From NCBI GenBank assembly GCA_015345905.1, contig JADDTR010000002.1, positions 1,302,001 to 1,366,000 of the forward strand: 64,000 nt of DNA, written 5' to 3'. A model generated the notes under the pieces. The model was not told where the DNA came from, did not search any database, and saw only the letters and a list, made by a program, of their open reading frames with translations. This DNA comes from Aotearoamyces nothofagi (taxonomy: Eukaryota; Ascomycota; Leotiomycetes; Leotiales; Tympanidaceae). Of the stretch, positions 44,164-53,870 are shown in pieces. The position numbers were made by a program, and so were the translations under genes. How positions within the stretch are numbered: the first letter of the stretch is position 1; every line of letters starts with the position of its first letter.

Positions 44164-44332
44164 GGTTGAGATCAGGCGCGCGAGTGGGAGATGAATTGCG
44201 ATGTCTCAATGACGAGTTGCTAGGGGGAGCGCGATGACGATTGAAATTACAGAGGATCGACGAAAAGGCTTGGACTGAATTCGGGATATGGCTTGATCTG
44301 TGTGGAAGGGTAAGAAGGTTAAAGAACTCTCC

Positions 44333-44340
44333 TGACGTCA
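44333..44340. promoter_or_regulatory. CRE palindrome TGACGTCA
   Basis: Perfect 8-bp cAMP response element 170 bp upstream of the AtfA-type ATG. Family members bind this sequence, so autoregulation is plausible. Confidence 0.6.
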
Positions 44341-45499
44341 CGCCTTGAAAGTAGCGAGCGAGGACTTGGGATCTGTGAATTACTGATTGTCGAACGTTCA
44401 GTTAGCGAATGTGATTACCCGCACGTTACAATAAGGTCGCGAGTAGTGGGCTTGTCCGCAACCAGCACGTTTCAAACTTACCCATATAAATATAACGGAT
44501 GATCTGGGAGTTCGACACTCAATCGAGTTTTCCGATGGCCGCCTATCTGCATACACTCGAGTGCTGTGTCGGTTCGATGCTTCGGGCTGCCTTTTGCCGC
44601 GTGCGTGAGTCGACTTGTTGATCGTGTGCGAGGCGGGCCCCTTACAAATACAGGCCAATTGTCCTAGGCTACGTATGCCGCGCAACCGCCGGTGAACGGG
44701 TGTTTTTCCTTTTTTAGGGGGGAGAAGGGAATATTATAAAATATCGAGTATCGCGGTGTTAACGGCGACGGCGGCTGGAGGATGTCGTCCGGCTCAAGCT
44801 GATTGATGGGTTGAGCTGGTCGTCGGTGCAGGCTGTGACGTAGTCGTGGAATCAGATAGGAATTGGCGATGCGACAAAATTAATCTGCACAGGACTGCGA
44901 GCAGCGTCGACTCTGCCGTGCACACACCAATCTCGACTCGACAATAGCTAAATGAATAGGACCGTCTACGGCGTCTAGCGCAGGCCGAATGCTGGCAGCG
45001 ACAGTCGGGTGCAGATGTAGCAGGTAATGCGGCTCTGCGCGCAGGTCGGGCAGGCTCGTTCGCGGGGATTTCGAGGGCGTCTGGTTGTTGTTTCGTGGCC
45101 GTGATCTTTTTTTTTGCGAAGGCAGCGATGACGACGAAGAGCGTTTGAGCGTTCTGGAGTATGACGCAGGAGGGAGGAATCGAAATCCCTTTTAAACGCT
45201 GCCAGCACGCCTGGTCCATGGGCCTGCCTAGCCCGCGAGGGCCTAGCGCGCCAGTCGCCCCAGGCCTAGCGCCGGTTGGCACGCGAGATCTGGCCAGTCG
45301 CCGTGCGCCGCGGGGCCTGGCTGCCCCGCCCAGGCCTCGAAGGGGCTAGCGCACGAATACTGCCAGTATGCCACCCACGCTGTGCAGAAATGCCCAGAAA
45401 TCGCTGAGGCGGCGGGAGCTGGCGCTGTAGCTGGCGCTGTAGCTGGCGCTGCTACAGGCGCTGCTCCAGGCGCTGCTACAGAGGAGGCAGCGCACGCCG

Positions 45500-45563
45500 A
45501 CACCAGACACCAGACACAAGACACCAGACAGTAGACACCAGACACCAGACACCAGACACCAGC
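45500..45563. repeat. ACACCAG minisatellite
   Basis: About nine head-to-tail copies of the heptamer ACACCAG or close variants (ACACAAG, ACAGTAG). Confidence 0.85.
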
Positions 45564-46066
45564 AAGCACCTTAGATATCTAGCCACCACCCGTCCACGCC
45601 CACGACTGCCGGTTCTGTGAGATCCCACCGCGGCCGTCGCTGCTGGATCTTGCCGCCGGCTTGATTCCAACAAGCCCTTTATCCTTCCAGCAGCAGGCGC
45701 TGCCCGTGGAGCTAGTCCACCATGGGCGCTGCCGACCCACCCTGCGAGCTCGAGTTTCTGGATCTGACGGTTTTGCAGTGGCCTGTCCTCATTGTCGGAC
45801 GGTCTCCTGTTGCTAGAGGTGTACAGCTTGCCTCACTCAGTTACATCAGTACGCCACACCGCGCAATACAAATAGGCCCGTCCTCATCTGTGATGCTGGC
45901 CTAGAGGACCGCGTCGTAAAGATCGTCGAGCCATCTCGGTGCATCTGGCGACCGACGCATTATTGCACCCGCATTATTCATCCTCTGAAACTAAGTATAA
46001 AGTGTAAAATAAAAGTGTAAAATAAAAGGCCCGTTGCGCCTATATCAATTACTGTTGCTACGGCAT

Positions 46067-47208
46067 CTACAATTTCGACGTCTGCTCGGCACTTGCTGCA
46101 CGGATCCGGAATCCGTGCCTGGGAGCGTGCACTCTTATCGTTTTGCCCTCACTCGTCTTTGTCTCGATGACAATCTCAGTACTGGCTAGGCCAAGTAGAG
46201 TACCTTTGTCCTTGTTTTGGGACCCAGTGTCGACCGGCCATACTTCAACCTGCTGTCCCTTCTCCAGCCTGGTTGGATCCTTGGGATCAACACTCGCTTC
46301 CTTTTCAGCAAATTCAGACGAACCAATCTGATTGACTGCTTCTGCTCCTTTGACGGTCTTTGGCTTACCAATAGCTTTTGCCGCTTCAGATGTCGTCTTT
46401 TGGAATCGATCGATCCAAGCAAATGCTTTGGGATACTGTGTTGCTGAAATCTGGTCGGGCGGAAGTGCACCTTTCAGACCCTGAAGCCAGTGAAACGGCC
46501 ATACAGCTATACCATGATGTCAGTACAGGAATTGGTAAACCAGGTAGGTAGTTAGCAGTTAGGAATTGCTCGAAATACCTTGAATATCAGCTAACGACGG
46601 CCTATCCGTCTTCAACACCCACTCCCTCCCATCTGCCAACAACGTTTCTTCTAAAAACACAAATGCACTCTGAATCTCTATAATTGCCTCTGGTCTGCCC
46701 TTGGCAATTGAATCCTTGGCCCAGCTCCTACCAGAATATTGTTCGCGATCCTTTGTAAACCTCTCATCTTTCAACAGCGGCATCGAAGTCGGGATGAGCT
46801 GTGATGCTCTTGCGAAAACTCCCCCATCAATCGTCCAGTAGTCTAGCAATGCTTCTAGGGCTATTTGGTCTGGAGAGGAAGCTGAGATCGAAGGGTGCGC
46901 AGAGCTGGCTGGGAACAGTTCTTCGAGCTTGCGTATGATAAGCCGGGTGTCATGATAGAGATCGCGCCCGATGGCTAGCAGTGGGATACGCCTATATTGC
47001 ACCCCGAGCGAGTTCACATCTGGCCGTGGCAGGGTAGGCGGTTGTAGCTATCACATCCTGAATGAGGAAAACCTTCCATCTCGAAGCTGAAAGCAAGACT
47101 TACACATTGAGTATACAGGATACTCCTCAAATTAAGATACCAAACGACCCGCCGAGCATACGGACTAAAAGTGTAATGATAAAGAATGATATCTCTTCCC
47201 GGTGCCAT
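46067..47208 (-). CDS. Glutathione S-transferase-fold protein with C-terminal extension
   Basis: Three exons, 47104-47208, 46579-47047 and 46067-46506, give 337 residues. The first intron has a GTAAGT donor and joins ILYTQC-LQPPTLPRPDVNSLG; the second has a GTATTT donor and joins ADIQ-AVWPFHWL. The N-terminal thioredoxin fold begins IILYHYTFSPYARRVVWYL and continues RIPLLAIGRDLYHDTRLII, as in the GST_N_3 type. A helical GST C domain follows, including REWVLKTDRPSLADIQ. A beta-rich extension (GQQVEVWPVDTG, VIETKTSEGKTIRVHAPR) completes it. Tyr-Ser near the N terminus may act on glutathione, but the substrate is unknown. The last exon is easy to miss because a longer shadow frame overlaps it. 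Confidence 0.88.
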
Positions 47209-48835
47209 ATTGCAATTGTGGCAATGGCCTGTGCTATCCTGTGCTATCCTGTCCCTTGGCTGAATAGGTTTGCCAAACCAGAAGATGGCAGAAGTCGAGC
47301 AGTCGATTATTTCCAGGTAGCATCTCGGCAGTCAGGATGCCTACCACCTCCAATTGCGGAGTATGGAGAGCCGAGGCTGGCGTCATTGGCCCCCGCACGG
47401 CGGAAGTTCACGCACACGCCGCTCTCCACATCGCGCTACGAGCTGCTTTGGCCTGCAACGCGCTTCCGACATCGACGGCTCTTACTAGTCGTCAAAGACG
47501 AGCGAGGTTCGGGCTTTATCTAAGTGTCGGGTGGCTTCGAACCGGCCGCGTACCAGCCCAGACCGTTGCTTCTCTTACATGTCCACCGTCCTCGGACGCC
47601 AGCAAGACAGAAGGATTTTCACTTACAATCCTCAGCACATTGCCACTTCGGTGCTTGGGAACACTAGAGATGTTTTCGTCTCTATCGGGCCTTCGAAAGG
47701 GGAACTCCTATCGTAAGTGAAGATGTTATTGCTTATCAATCATCAAGCAAGATACAACGACCTCCTTTCCTCCCACTTCGTTGAACCAGTCTTTCTAGCC
47801 AATGATATGCTTGTCATGCCAGTACTACTCCGAGAGCTTCTCGATGCAGAAACCTTGCATAGGCTTATTATACTCCTTTTTCGGTTCAGAAGCTTCTAGT
47901 TTCCCGTGTACATACCTGCTGCATTTTCCGGGTTTGTATATTTTCAGTCATTAGATGATAGAGAGTGTAGAAAGACTCTGGTATTCGATTCTGCCGTACT
48001 TAATAACCTTGCCCTTTTTTACAGACGATTTCGAGGCCTACCAGTAGAGTTCCAATATTCATGCTGCTGCATTTCATCATCTGGCTTAATTAATGACGGT
48101 GGCAAGTTTGCTATAAAAGGGTTCTTCTGTATCTTGAATCTCAGGCAGTTCAAATCTTCAACAAGGAGTTGATCCCTAGGCCCTGGAATCTCCTCGGCAT
48201 AGTTCAAAGCAGTTACGATGTGCTTCTAGAACATGGAATATATATCATCTCTATACTGTAAGACTGTTCGTCGTCGTTTCGGTTTTTGCTGTCATCGCTC
48301 AAATCGCCTCGGAGCTACCTTACCTACCATCGTCACAGTAACATAGAGCAACATAGAGCAGACAAGCCCAGACAAGCGAATGATATAGCAATAGATCATG
48401 ACTTGAAGATATATGTTATGATATGATGATACAACAAGACCATATGTCCGAATGAAAACTCCAACGTCGCCGTCCACCTTTCTTAAAATCAGCAGTACGC
48501 CAGCGTGTTTTTCTTTTCGGAACCATAAATATACAAAAAAAAACTCCTCACAGACCTTGTTCGACATACCCTTCGGCATTAGAGCGATTGACGCCATCAC
48601 AAAACACAAGCTTGTCTTTTCTTCACCTTTATGCACCGCAAGAGGGAGCACCATCAAGCCGATGCATCAAAGTAAGGTACATCACCACACCTATTCCACA
48701 TCCCAGTTTCCATCCCCAACACGAAATGTATCGGCCGTTAACGCAACAAATCCCCAAACATGGCCATCACATATCTCAAACCTGAAACTCCCATAGAACT
48801 CCCAATCCGTCCGTCTGCTCTCCACACGCACTCGT
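47209..48835. other. Intergenic region containing one doubtful gene
   Basis: About 1.6 kb. Apart from the candidate at 47579-47899, nothing is recognised. Open frames between 48.29 and 48.80 kb on both strands have no family features. Confidence 0.4.
47579..47899 (+). CDS. Possible small two-exon gene, unknown
   Basis: Exon 47579-47712 reads MSTVLGRQQDRRIFTYNPQH, then LGNTRDVFVSIGPSKGELLS. It is followed by a GTAAGT donor. Splicing to 47752 (39-nt intron) gives YNDLLSSHFVEPVFL and ends RFRSF, for about 93 residues. The first exon has globular-protein composition and a perfect donor. Against it are the very short intron and the absence of a recognised family. The true second exon may lie elsewhere. 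Confidence 0.3.
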
Positions 48836-49063
48836 CTAATTCCTCAAAGCAGTGCTCCAGCTTTCACTAGGAAAGTTGACAGGACTTGGTGGCGGAGCAG
48901 CAGGTGGAGCATAGTCGTTGTCCTGACCAAAGTCATATTGGTTCGTCTTGGTGAATTTGGTGTCAAGACGGAGCGTGACGTCCTCACTGAGGTTGGTGAG
49001 GAGAGTTAAGGGCCGGCGAGGCGTTGGGATGGGCGAAAGGATGGCTTGGGATTTTGTTGGCAT
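48836..49063 (-). CDS. Small hypothetical protein, 75 residues
   Basis: An ATG-initiated intronless frame beginning MPTKSQAILSPIPTPRRPLT. It continues LLTNLSEDVTLRLDTKFTKT and ends VNFPSESWSTALRN. The composition (a beta-like middle segment, Pro-rich flanks) looks coded rather than random. No domain is recognised. Confidence 0.45.
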   Translation of the reverse strand: MPTKSQAILSPIPTPRRPLTLLTNLSEDVTLRLDTKFTKTNQYDFGQDNDYAPPAAPPPSPVNFPSESWSTALRN

Positions 49064-49740
49064 TTTGGAGAGTTGATGGTTGGTATAAGTTGATGGGGTG
49101 GTTTTGGTAGTATTGATAGATTCTCGAGAGACTATCTGAAGGTGGAAGGAACCGAGGGTTTTGTAGAGGTGTATGTGCTGATGCAGGTGTATTGTAGATG
49201 TAGGACCGTAATAAGGCCGTAGTAGGATCGTAGCAGTCAGACCGGAAGCTAAAGTCTCGTTACCTCTATAAGAGCCGTCATATTAGCATTTGTACAACAC
49301 TGCAGATACGAGGCGGTATCGTCCGAGGAGCTCTCTCACCTAGCACAAGCCAAGCAGACAGAACAAGATCAGCAATCAGCAAACGAAGTTTTCTCCCCGA
49401 CAAAGAGAGTAGCAGTTGCAAATAATGGGCTGCTTGTGACGATCGCAGTAGGCAAGGAAGTAAGGCAGTTAGTTGCTGTAGAGAATCAACAGAGGAGAGT
49501 GCAAAGGCCCAGGGGGTTACCAGGCCTTTAATAAAATTGTGCCGTCTCTCCTCTGTGTGTTGGTTGAGTGTCTGCCACCTCCACCTCCACGGCCACTGCC
49601 GCCTGGTCGGCATGTAAGGAGACATGTACCAGGTACCACAAGCAAGCAGGCTGCGGGCGGGCAATCTGTCTCACAGCCCCGTGGGCCCCCACGCGAGACA
49701 AGCCATTCCCCATTGCAATGCTAATGGCAATCAATGCCGT

Positions 49741-49773
49741 CCAGCATCCAGCATCCAGCATCCAGCATCCAGC
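49741..49773. repeat. CCAGCAT microsatellite
   Basis: Four perfect copies of CCAGCAT plus a partial copy. Confidence 0.85.
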
Positions 49774-52554
49774 GGCCACGTCCATGTCCAGCGTCTACGC
49801 CCAGCGCCCTCGTCCACTATCCAGCGCCCAGCATCCCCTATCCACCGCCGCCCAAGCCACCCAAGCCACCCAAGCCAGCGTCCGGACGCAATTCTGATGC
49901 AGGCATCCATCCCATCTCGCCTCCGCATTCCCGGCTGCCTGTCTCATCGCCTGCACATCCCGGCAGCACCAGCAGCCACTAGCCCACGGGTCAGCCCTTT
50001 TCTGTTTCTCCATTCTATGGAATCTCTCCATCTCTCTCTCTCTTTCTCTCTCTCCTCCATTCATTTTATCTGCATATTCCTCAATAATAAAGCCCTGTAT
50101 TAAGGCCATGTCTAGCTAAGACTGCAATAGCCACGAAACAGTAAGCAATCTTCAAGCCAAACAAAGACATCAGCACAGGCAAGGTCAGACAGGCAGATGG
50201 GTTGGTACAGTAAGTAGACACCTAGATGCTGCTGGAAGGAAGCCAGGCCTACGGAGCATAGTGCTGTACAGTTGGTTGCAGGGTAGCTACAGGGCAACCC
50301 GAATATCCGCCTGAGACAAGACAGCCGATTCCCGACTCCCGCGGCATCCCAGACCTTGTCAAGGCAACGCAAAGCAACAGCCAGAACCCCCAGCACGCCT
50401 TACTTTTCTGACCTTCCTCGGGGAAAAAAGAGAAAAGGACATGCGGTGTCTCCGTGGGGTTGGCATTTTCACCTCCCTTCTCTCTATCCTATCCTATCCT
50501 ATCCTGTTCTGTTCTATCCTCTCCTCACCGGCAGGGGACATAAAGCGAGATTCAACAAAAACAGGGTGGAGACAGATCGTGGGCGGGATGGGGAACAAAG
50601 TGTGGAATTCCAGGGCAGGCAAGGCGGGCAGACAGGAATGGAGCAGGATGTGGGTGAGGAAGGGAGCGGAGGAAAGAAGGCTTCGGATGCACAGCCAGCC
50701 TCGATCCCGCCGGAGCTTAACAGCACACACTTTACTCACACACTGCCTTACTCGTACATATTACTGGATTCATTGCTTGCTTGATTCATGACGGTAATTG
50801 CGACAATTGTCGATTGAAGACTTGGTTCGTTAGCTGTCACGTATCGATCGATCTGCGTATGCTCGCCTCCCGACAGCACATAGTCGCCCGAAGTTATTCT
50901 TCGCCTTCCACTCCATTGCAGGTGCCTAATTATGCAACATCATCACTTACTTTTATTGCCTCCCAAAGCTCGTGCGGTGTGTATACTGCGACACCGATAA
51001 TATGGGGAAACCGGGATGAGGTAAGCCAAGTCCAGAAATCCAACCTAACACACCTTCTGTACTCCGGATTCTGGATTCTGGACCCCAGACTCTAGACTCG
51101 GGTAGCTAGAGCCAAGTTGCGGTGAGCGGAATGCATTAGTATGCTTGCTTGATAGCTTGATAGCAAGAAGAAAACAAGCCATGGGAGACAAACAGATGAT
51201 GTCTTTTGCATCTTATTCGCTTGGTAAGATGTCGTTGGTGTTGCACTTGGGCTTTGTTGGCTCGAAACTTACAGTACCTTCCTAGATTTGGAGTCGAGGA
51301 TGGGATGGGATGGGGATATTGAGCTGACGGGATAAGGCGTGGGGGTTACTGCAGCGTTTGGCTCTGGGGCATTACGGGGTTGGATCTCGGATGTGGGAAG
51401 GAAGGAAAGGATTGGCACGGGAGGTGAGCGACTGCAGATACGAAGTATAGTATCGTATCGTAATGTATTACACAGTCCCTCGGTCTTGAATGGCGAGCTT
51501 CTGCTGGCTGTCTGTCCGTCTATCCTGCTTCTTTGGATTCGCATGTACTTGTACAGCGCTGACTGGTTTCATGAACAGAGCTGACGACGAGGACACGCCG
51601 ATACGACACCGACAAATCTTGACGAGCCGAAACCCATCCGCCGATGAAAATTCGAAGCTGTTCCTATTTGATCGACTGTACTCGTACGGGTAGCCATCTC
51701 CGCGACCCGCTGAGGGCCTACTTCCCGAAAGTCTGATTATTGATTGTCGCTATTAGTATCGTTATCATATTTACATTCATACTCTCCGTGTTAATATTGC
51801 CTGAAATGGTGGGAATGCCCCAGCAGGGTATGCTGGAAAAGCCAATCTCGCCAGCGACGATGGGCCGGCCCATCGCACCAAGCCAGCGAGCTTCAGTAAT
51901 GCAGGAATTGATAGCCCCGGAAAGAGCAGGGGAGGGCAGGAGAAACCGGCACGGTAATACTGTACGGATAATAACAGAGACAAGGCATTATCAATCAATC
52001 ACCCCATGCCCCATAGCAGGCAAGCAAATCAAAGCGCCAAACGACACTCAATCACCTTACAGCAGGACATGTTACAGAATCAATCAGCTCACTCCAGCAA
52101 ATAGTTGGAGGTGTGCTCTGCTCAGTATACTTCGATTGCATCTTCCACCCTGCATAGAAGCTTAATGCCACACAAAAGCCCCACCCCCGGACTTTTGTTG
52201 CAATGTGTCATATCTCGACTCGATCGCCCCTTTCCGACCGACACCTGCAGCGGAAACACATGTACTGTATGCAAGATATGCAGATTGCTTGATTGTCCTT
52301 ACATCCTACCCCGACTTCTTCTCCGACTCTGACGCCTCGAATTGCACTATAATTGCTCTATATGATAATTCATAGCTTACGTGGCTTTCTGTATTTATCC
52401 TGTACATGTCTATCTTACGCTCCGGCTTGATGCTTGCTTGCTCTACCCGGGGATTCGGGTCGAGATTTGCATTGTCGCAGTCGCAGTTGCAGAAGCTTAG
52501 CATGCCTAGACACCCTGTTTATACCCCAGAACATCAGACAAACATCTACAGTTT

Positions 52555-52720
52555 ACTTCACTCAAATCCCTACGTCGCGTAATGACAGCGGTAGCAGGAT
52601 TGCTCTCAGCTGCAAAAACTGCAACCGCGGAGTGCTGAACAGCGACTACCCTAGCGACAAAGCAATCCTTTATTTTATTACTTATTATTCGATGTCTATG
52701 TGGAACCGCGGGCCAATAAA
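52555..52720 (+). repeat. Repeat family copy A (most diverged)
   Basis: Contains GCTGCAAAAACTGCAACCGC, GCTGAACAGCGAC, CGACAAAGCAATCC and a T-rich tail. These align in order with the two better copies downstream. Membership is less certain than for copies B and C. Confidence 0.45.
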
Positions 52721-52804
52721 AAAGGAAGCTTCATGAAATTTACTGGTCCATCCGCTGCTAATTTTTAGCCAATATATGCAAGAGATACAGTTCACTATAT
52801 TTCC

Positions 52805-53045
52805 TACATTGTGTCGTGACTCATGTCACGACAGCAACGTTGCTTTCGGTAGCAAAGGCTACGACGACTACAACGGCTGAACAACGACAAGAACCCAAGA
52901 CGACAAAACGATCTTCATCGTTCAAGTGAAAATAAATTTCCTTTGTTTTATTATCATTTGGTATTATCCATCGTGACTCGTCTCTATAGGTCAGAAAATA
53001 TAGAGGATGATAACTATACAGAGGACTATAATTAGAGTACATCTA
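52805..53045 (+). repeat. Repeat family copy B
   Basis: Opens with the hairpin TGTCGTGAC-TCAT-GTCACGACA (52812-52833), then the palindrome GCAACGTTGC and TTGCT-TTCGGT-AGCAA. TCGGTAGCAAAGG, GACGACAAAACGATC, CAGAAAATATAGAGGATG and CTATACAGAGGA follow in the same order as in copy C. Confidence 0.8.
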
Positions 53046-53176
53046 AATATATATAGTAGAAAAAATTTACCGAAACAGATATAGATATTCACTTGTTATA
53101 TATCTAAGCTAATATGATTTATTTTGTCATTTTATGACAATACAATAATATTATATATATGTGTCTTATAATAACT

Positions 53177-53290
53177 AGTATCCTTTCGCCATTTCACGAC
53201 GAAATAACAACATATATATCTCAGCTAGCAAGTATCCTTTCGCCATTTCGTGACAAAATAACGACATATATATCTCAGCTAGCAAGTATC
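53177..53290 (+). repeat. 54-bp tandem repeat
   Basis: Two full units, 53177-53230 and 53231-53284, begin AGTATCCTTTCGCCATTTC and end TCTCAGCTAGCA. They differ at about four positions. A third unit starts at 53285 and runs into copy C. A more decayed unit with TTTTGTCATTTTATGACAA may precede at about 53095-53176. Confidence 0.9.
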
Positions 53291-53293
53291 CTC

Positions 53294-53520
53294 TCGTCAT
53301 ATCACGGCACTACACCGACGACTGTACTCCTGTCGGTAGCAAAAGTTGCAGCGACCGCAAAGGGCCACGACGACGACAGGAACCTGCAACGACAAAACGA
53401 TCCTTACTGTATCGGCAAGGGACATTTCTTTGTTCTTGTTTTTGTCTTATTGGATGTCATCCGCCGTCTGTCTCCATGGATCGGAAAATATAGATGATGT
53501 TTACTGTACAGAGGATGTGT
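53294..53520 (+). repeat. Repeat family copy C
   Basis: Shares with copy B, in order, TCGGTAGCAAAAG, ACGACAAAACGATCC, a TTTCTTTGTT tract, a ..ATCC.. segment, CGGAAAATATAGATGATG and CTGTACAGAGGA. Confidence 0.8.
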
Positions 53521-53870
53521 GACTGAAGGAGATCTATTTATACTATGCTATAATTTGCTATGGAGATCAACGAAAGCAAACAAACTGCAATCACGCTGAT
53601 GCACCGAAATAGATCAAGCATAAGTTAGTAACATCCAATCTATGTGCTCATTCGAGGCTGCCAGACACGAAATCTTAAAACTGATTCTTATACAAGTTAC
53701 ATCTAATAGGTGTAGACCAAAGTCCCCTCCTTCGTGGGCAAGGATCGCTCGATACTTTTATTCCCAATTTATGATGCAGCCTGATGTGAAAACGCTGTAT
53801 GCCTTTAATACACAAGTCGTAAAAAGAAAATGCCATCTCACCAACCAACTCCGTCCCATCGTGTCAATGC

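Larger units (their letters stand above)
44164..46066. other. Upstream region of the AtfA-like gene, with minisatellites
   Basis: About 1.9 kb. The part next to the bZIP gene holds a CRE at 44333. Beyond it is GC-rich DNA with overlapping open frames on both strands (44.8-45.7 kb) driven by repeats, including GGCGCTG-rich copies at about 45418-45483. A 60-codon frame at 45722 (CACCATGG context, MGAADPPCELEFLDL) could be a gene piece, but I cannot support it. Confidence 0.4.
49064..53870. other. 4.8-kb gene-poor region with simple and complex repeats
   Basis: The longest stretch without a supported gene. It contains CCAGCAT (49741-49773), CCAAGCCAC (about 49850-49878), CT-rich (about 50020-50065) and TATCC (about 50486-50520) tracts, then AT-rich DNA with a diverged repeat family at 52.55-53.52 kb. 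Open frames are repeat-driven and overlap on both strands. Confidence 0.5.

Noticed and set aside
44794-45569. Long Ala/Thr/Pro-rich and Val/Cys/Leu-rich frames around the minisatellites
   Set aside because: They simply translate the repeat arrays, in several frames.
45722-45904. 60-codon plus-strand frame with a good start context (MGAADPPCELEFLDL)
   Set aside because: No family resemblance, no splice partner and no support beyond the ATG context. Kept only as a remark in the regional entry.
47530-47560. GGTTCGAAGCC on the minus strand, resembling a tRNA T-arm
   Set aside because: The flanking stem does not pair and no acceptor or anticodon arm could be found.
49624-50103. 159-codon plus-strand Pro/His/Ser-rich frame
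   Set aside because: Driven by the CCAGCAT and CCAAGCC repeats; two other frames over the same bases are equally open.
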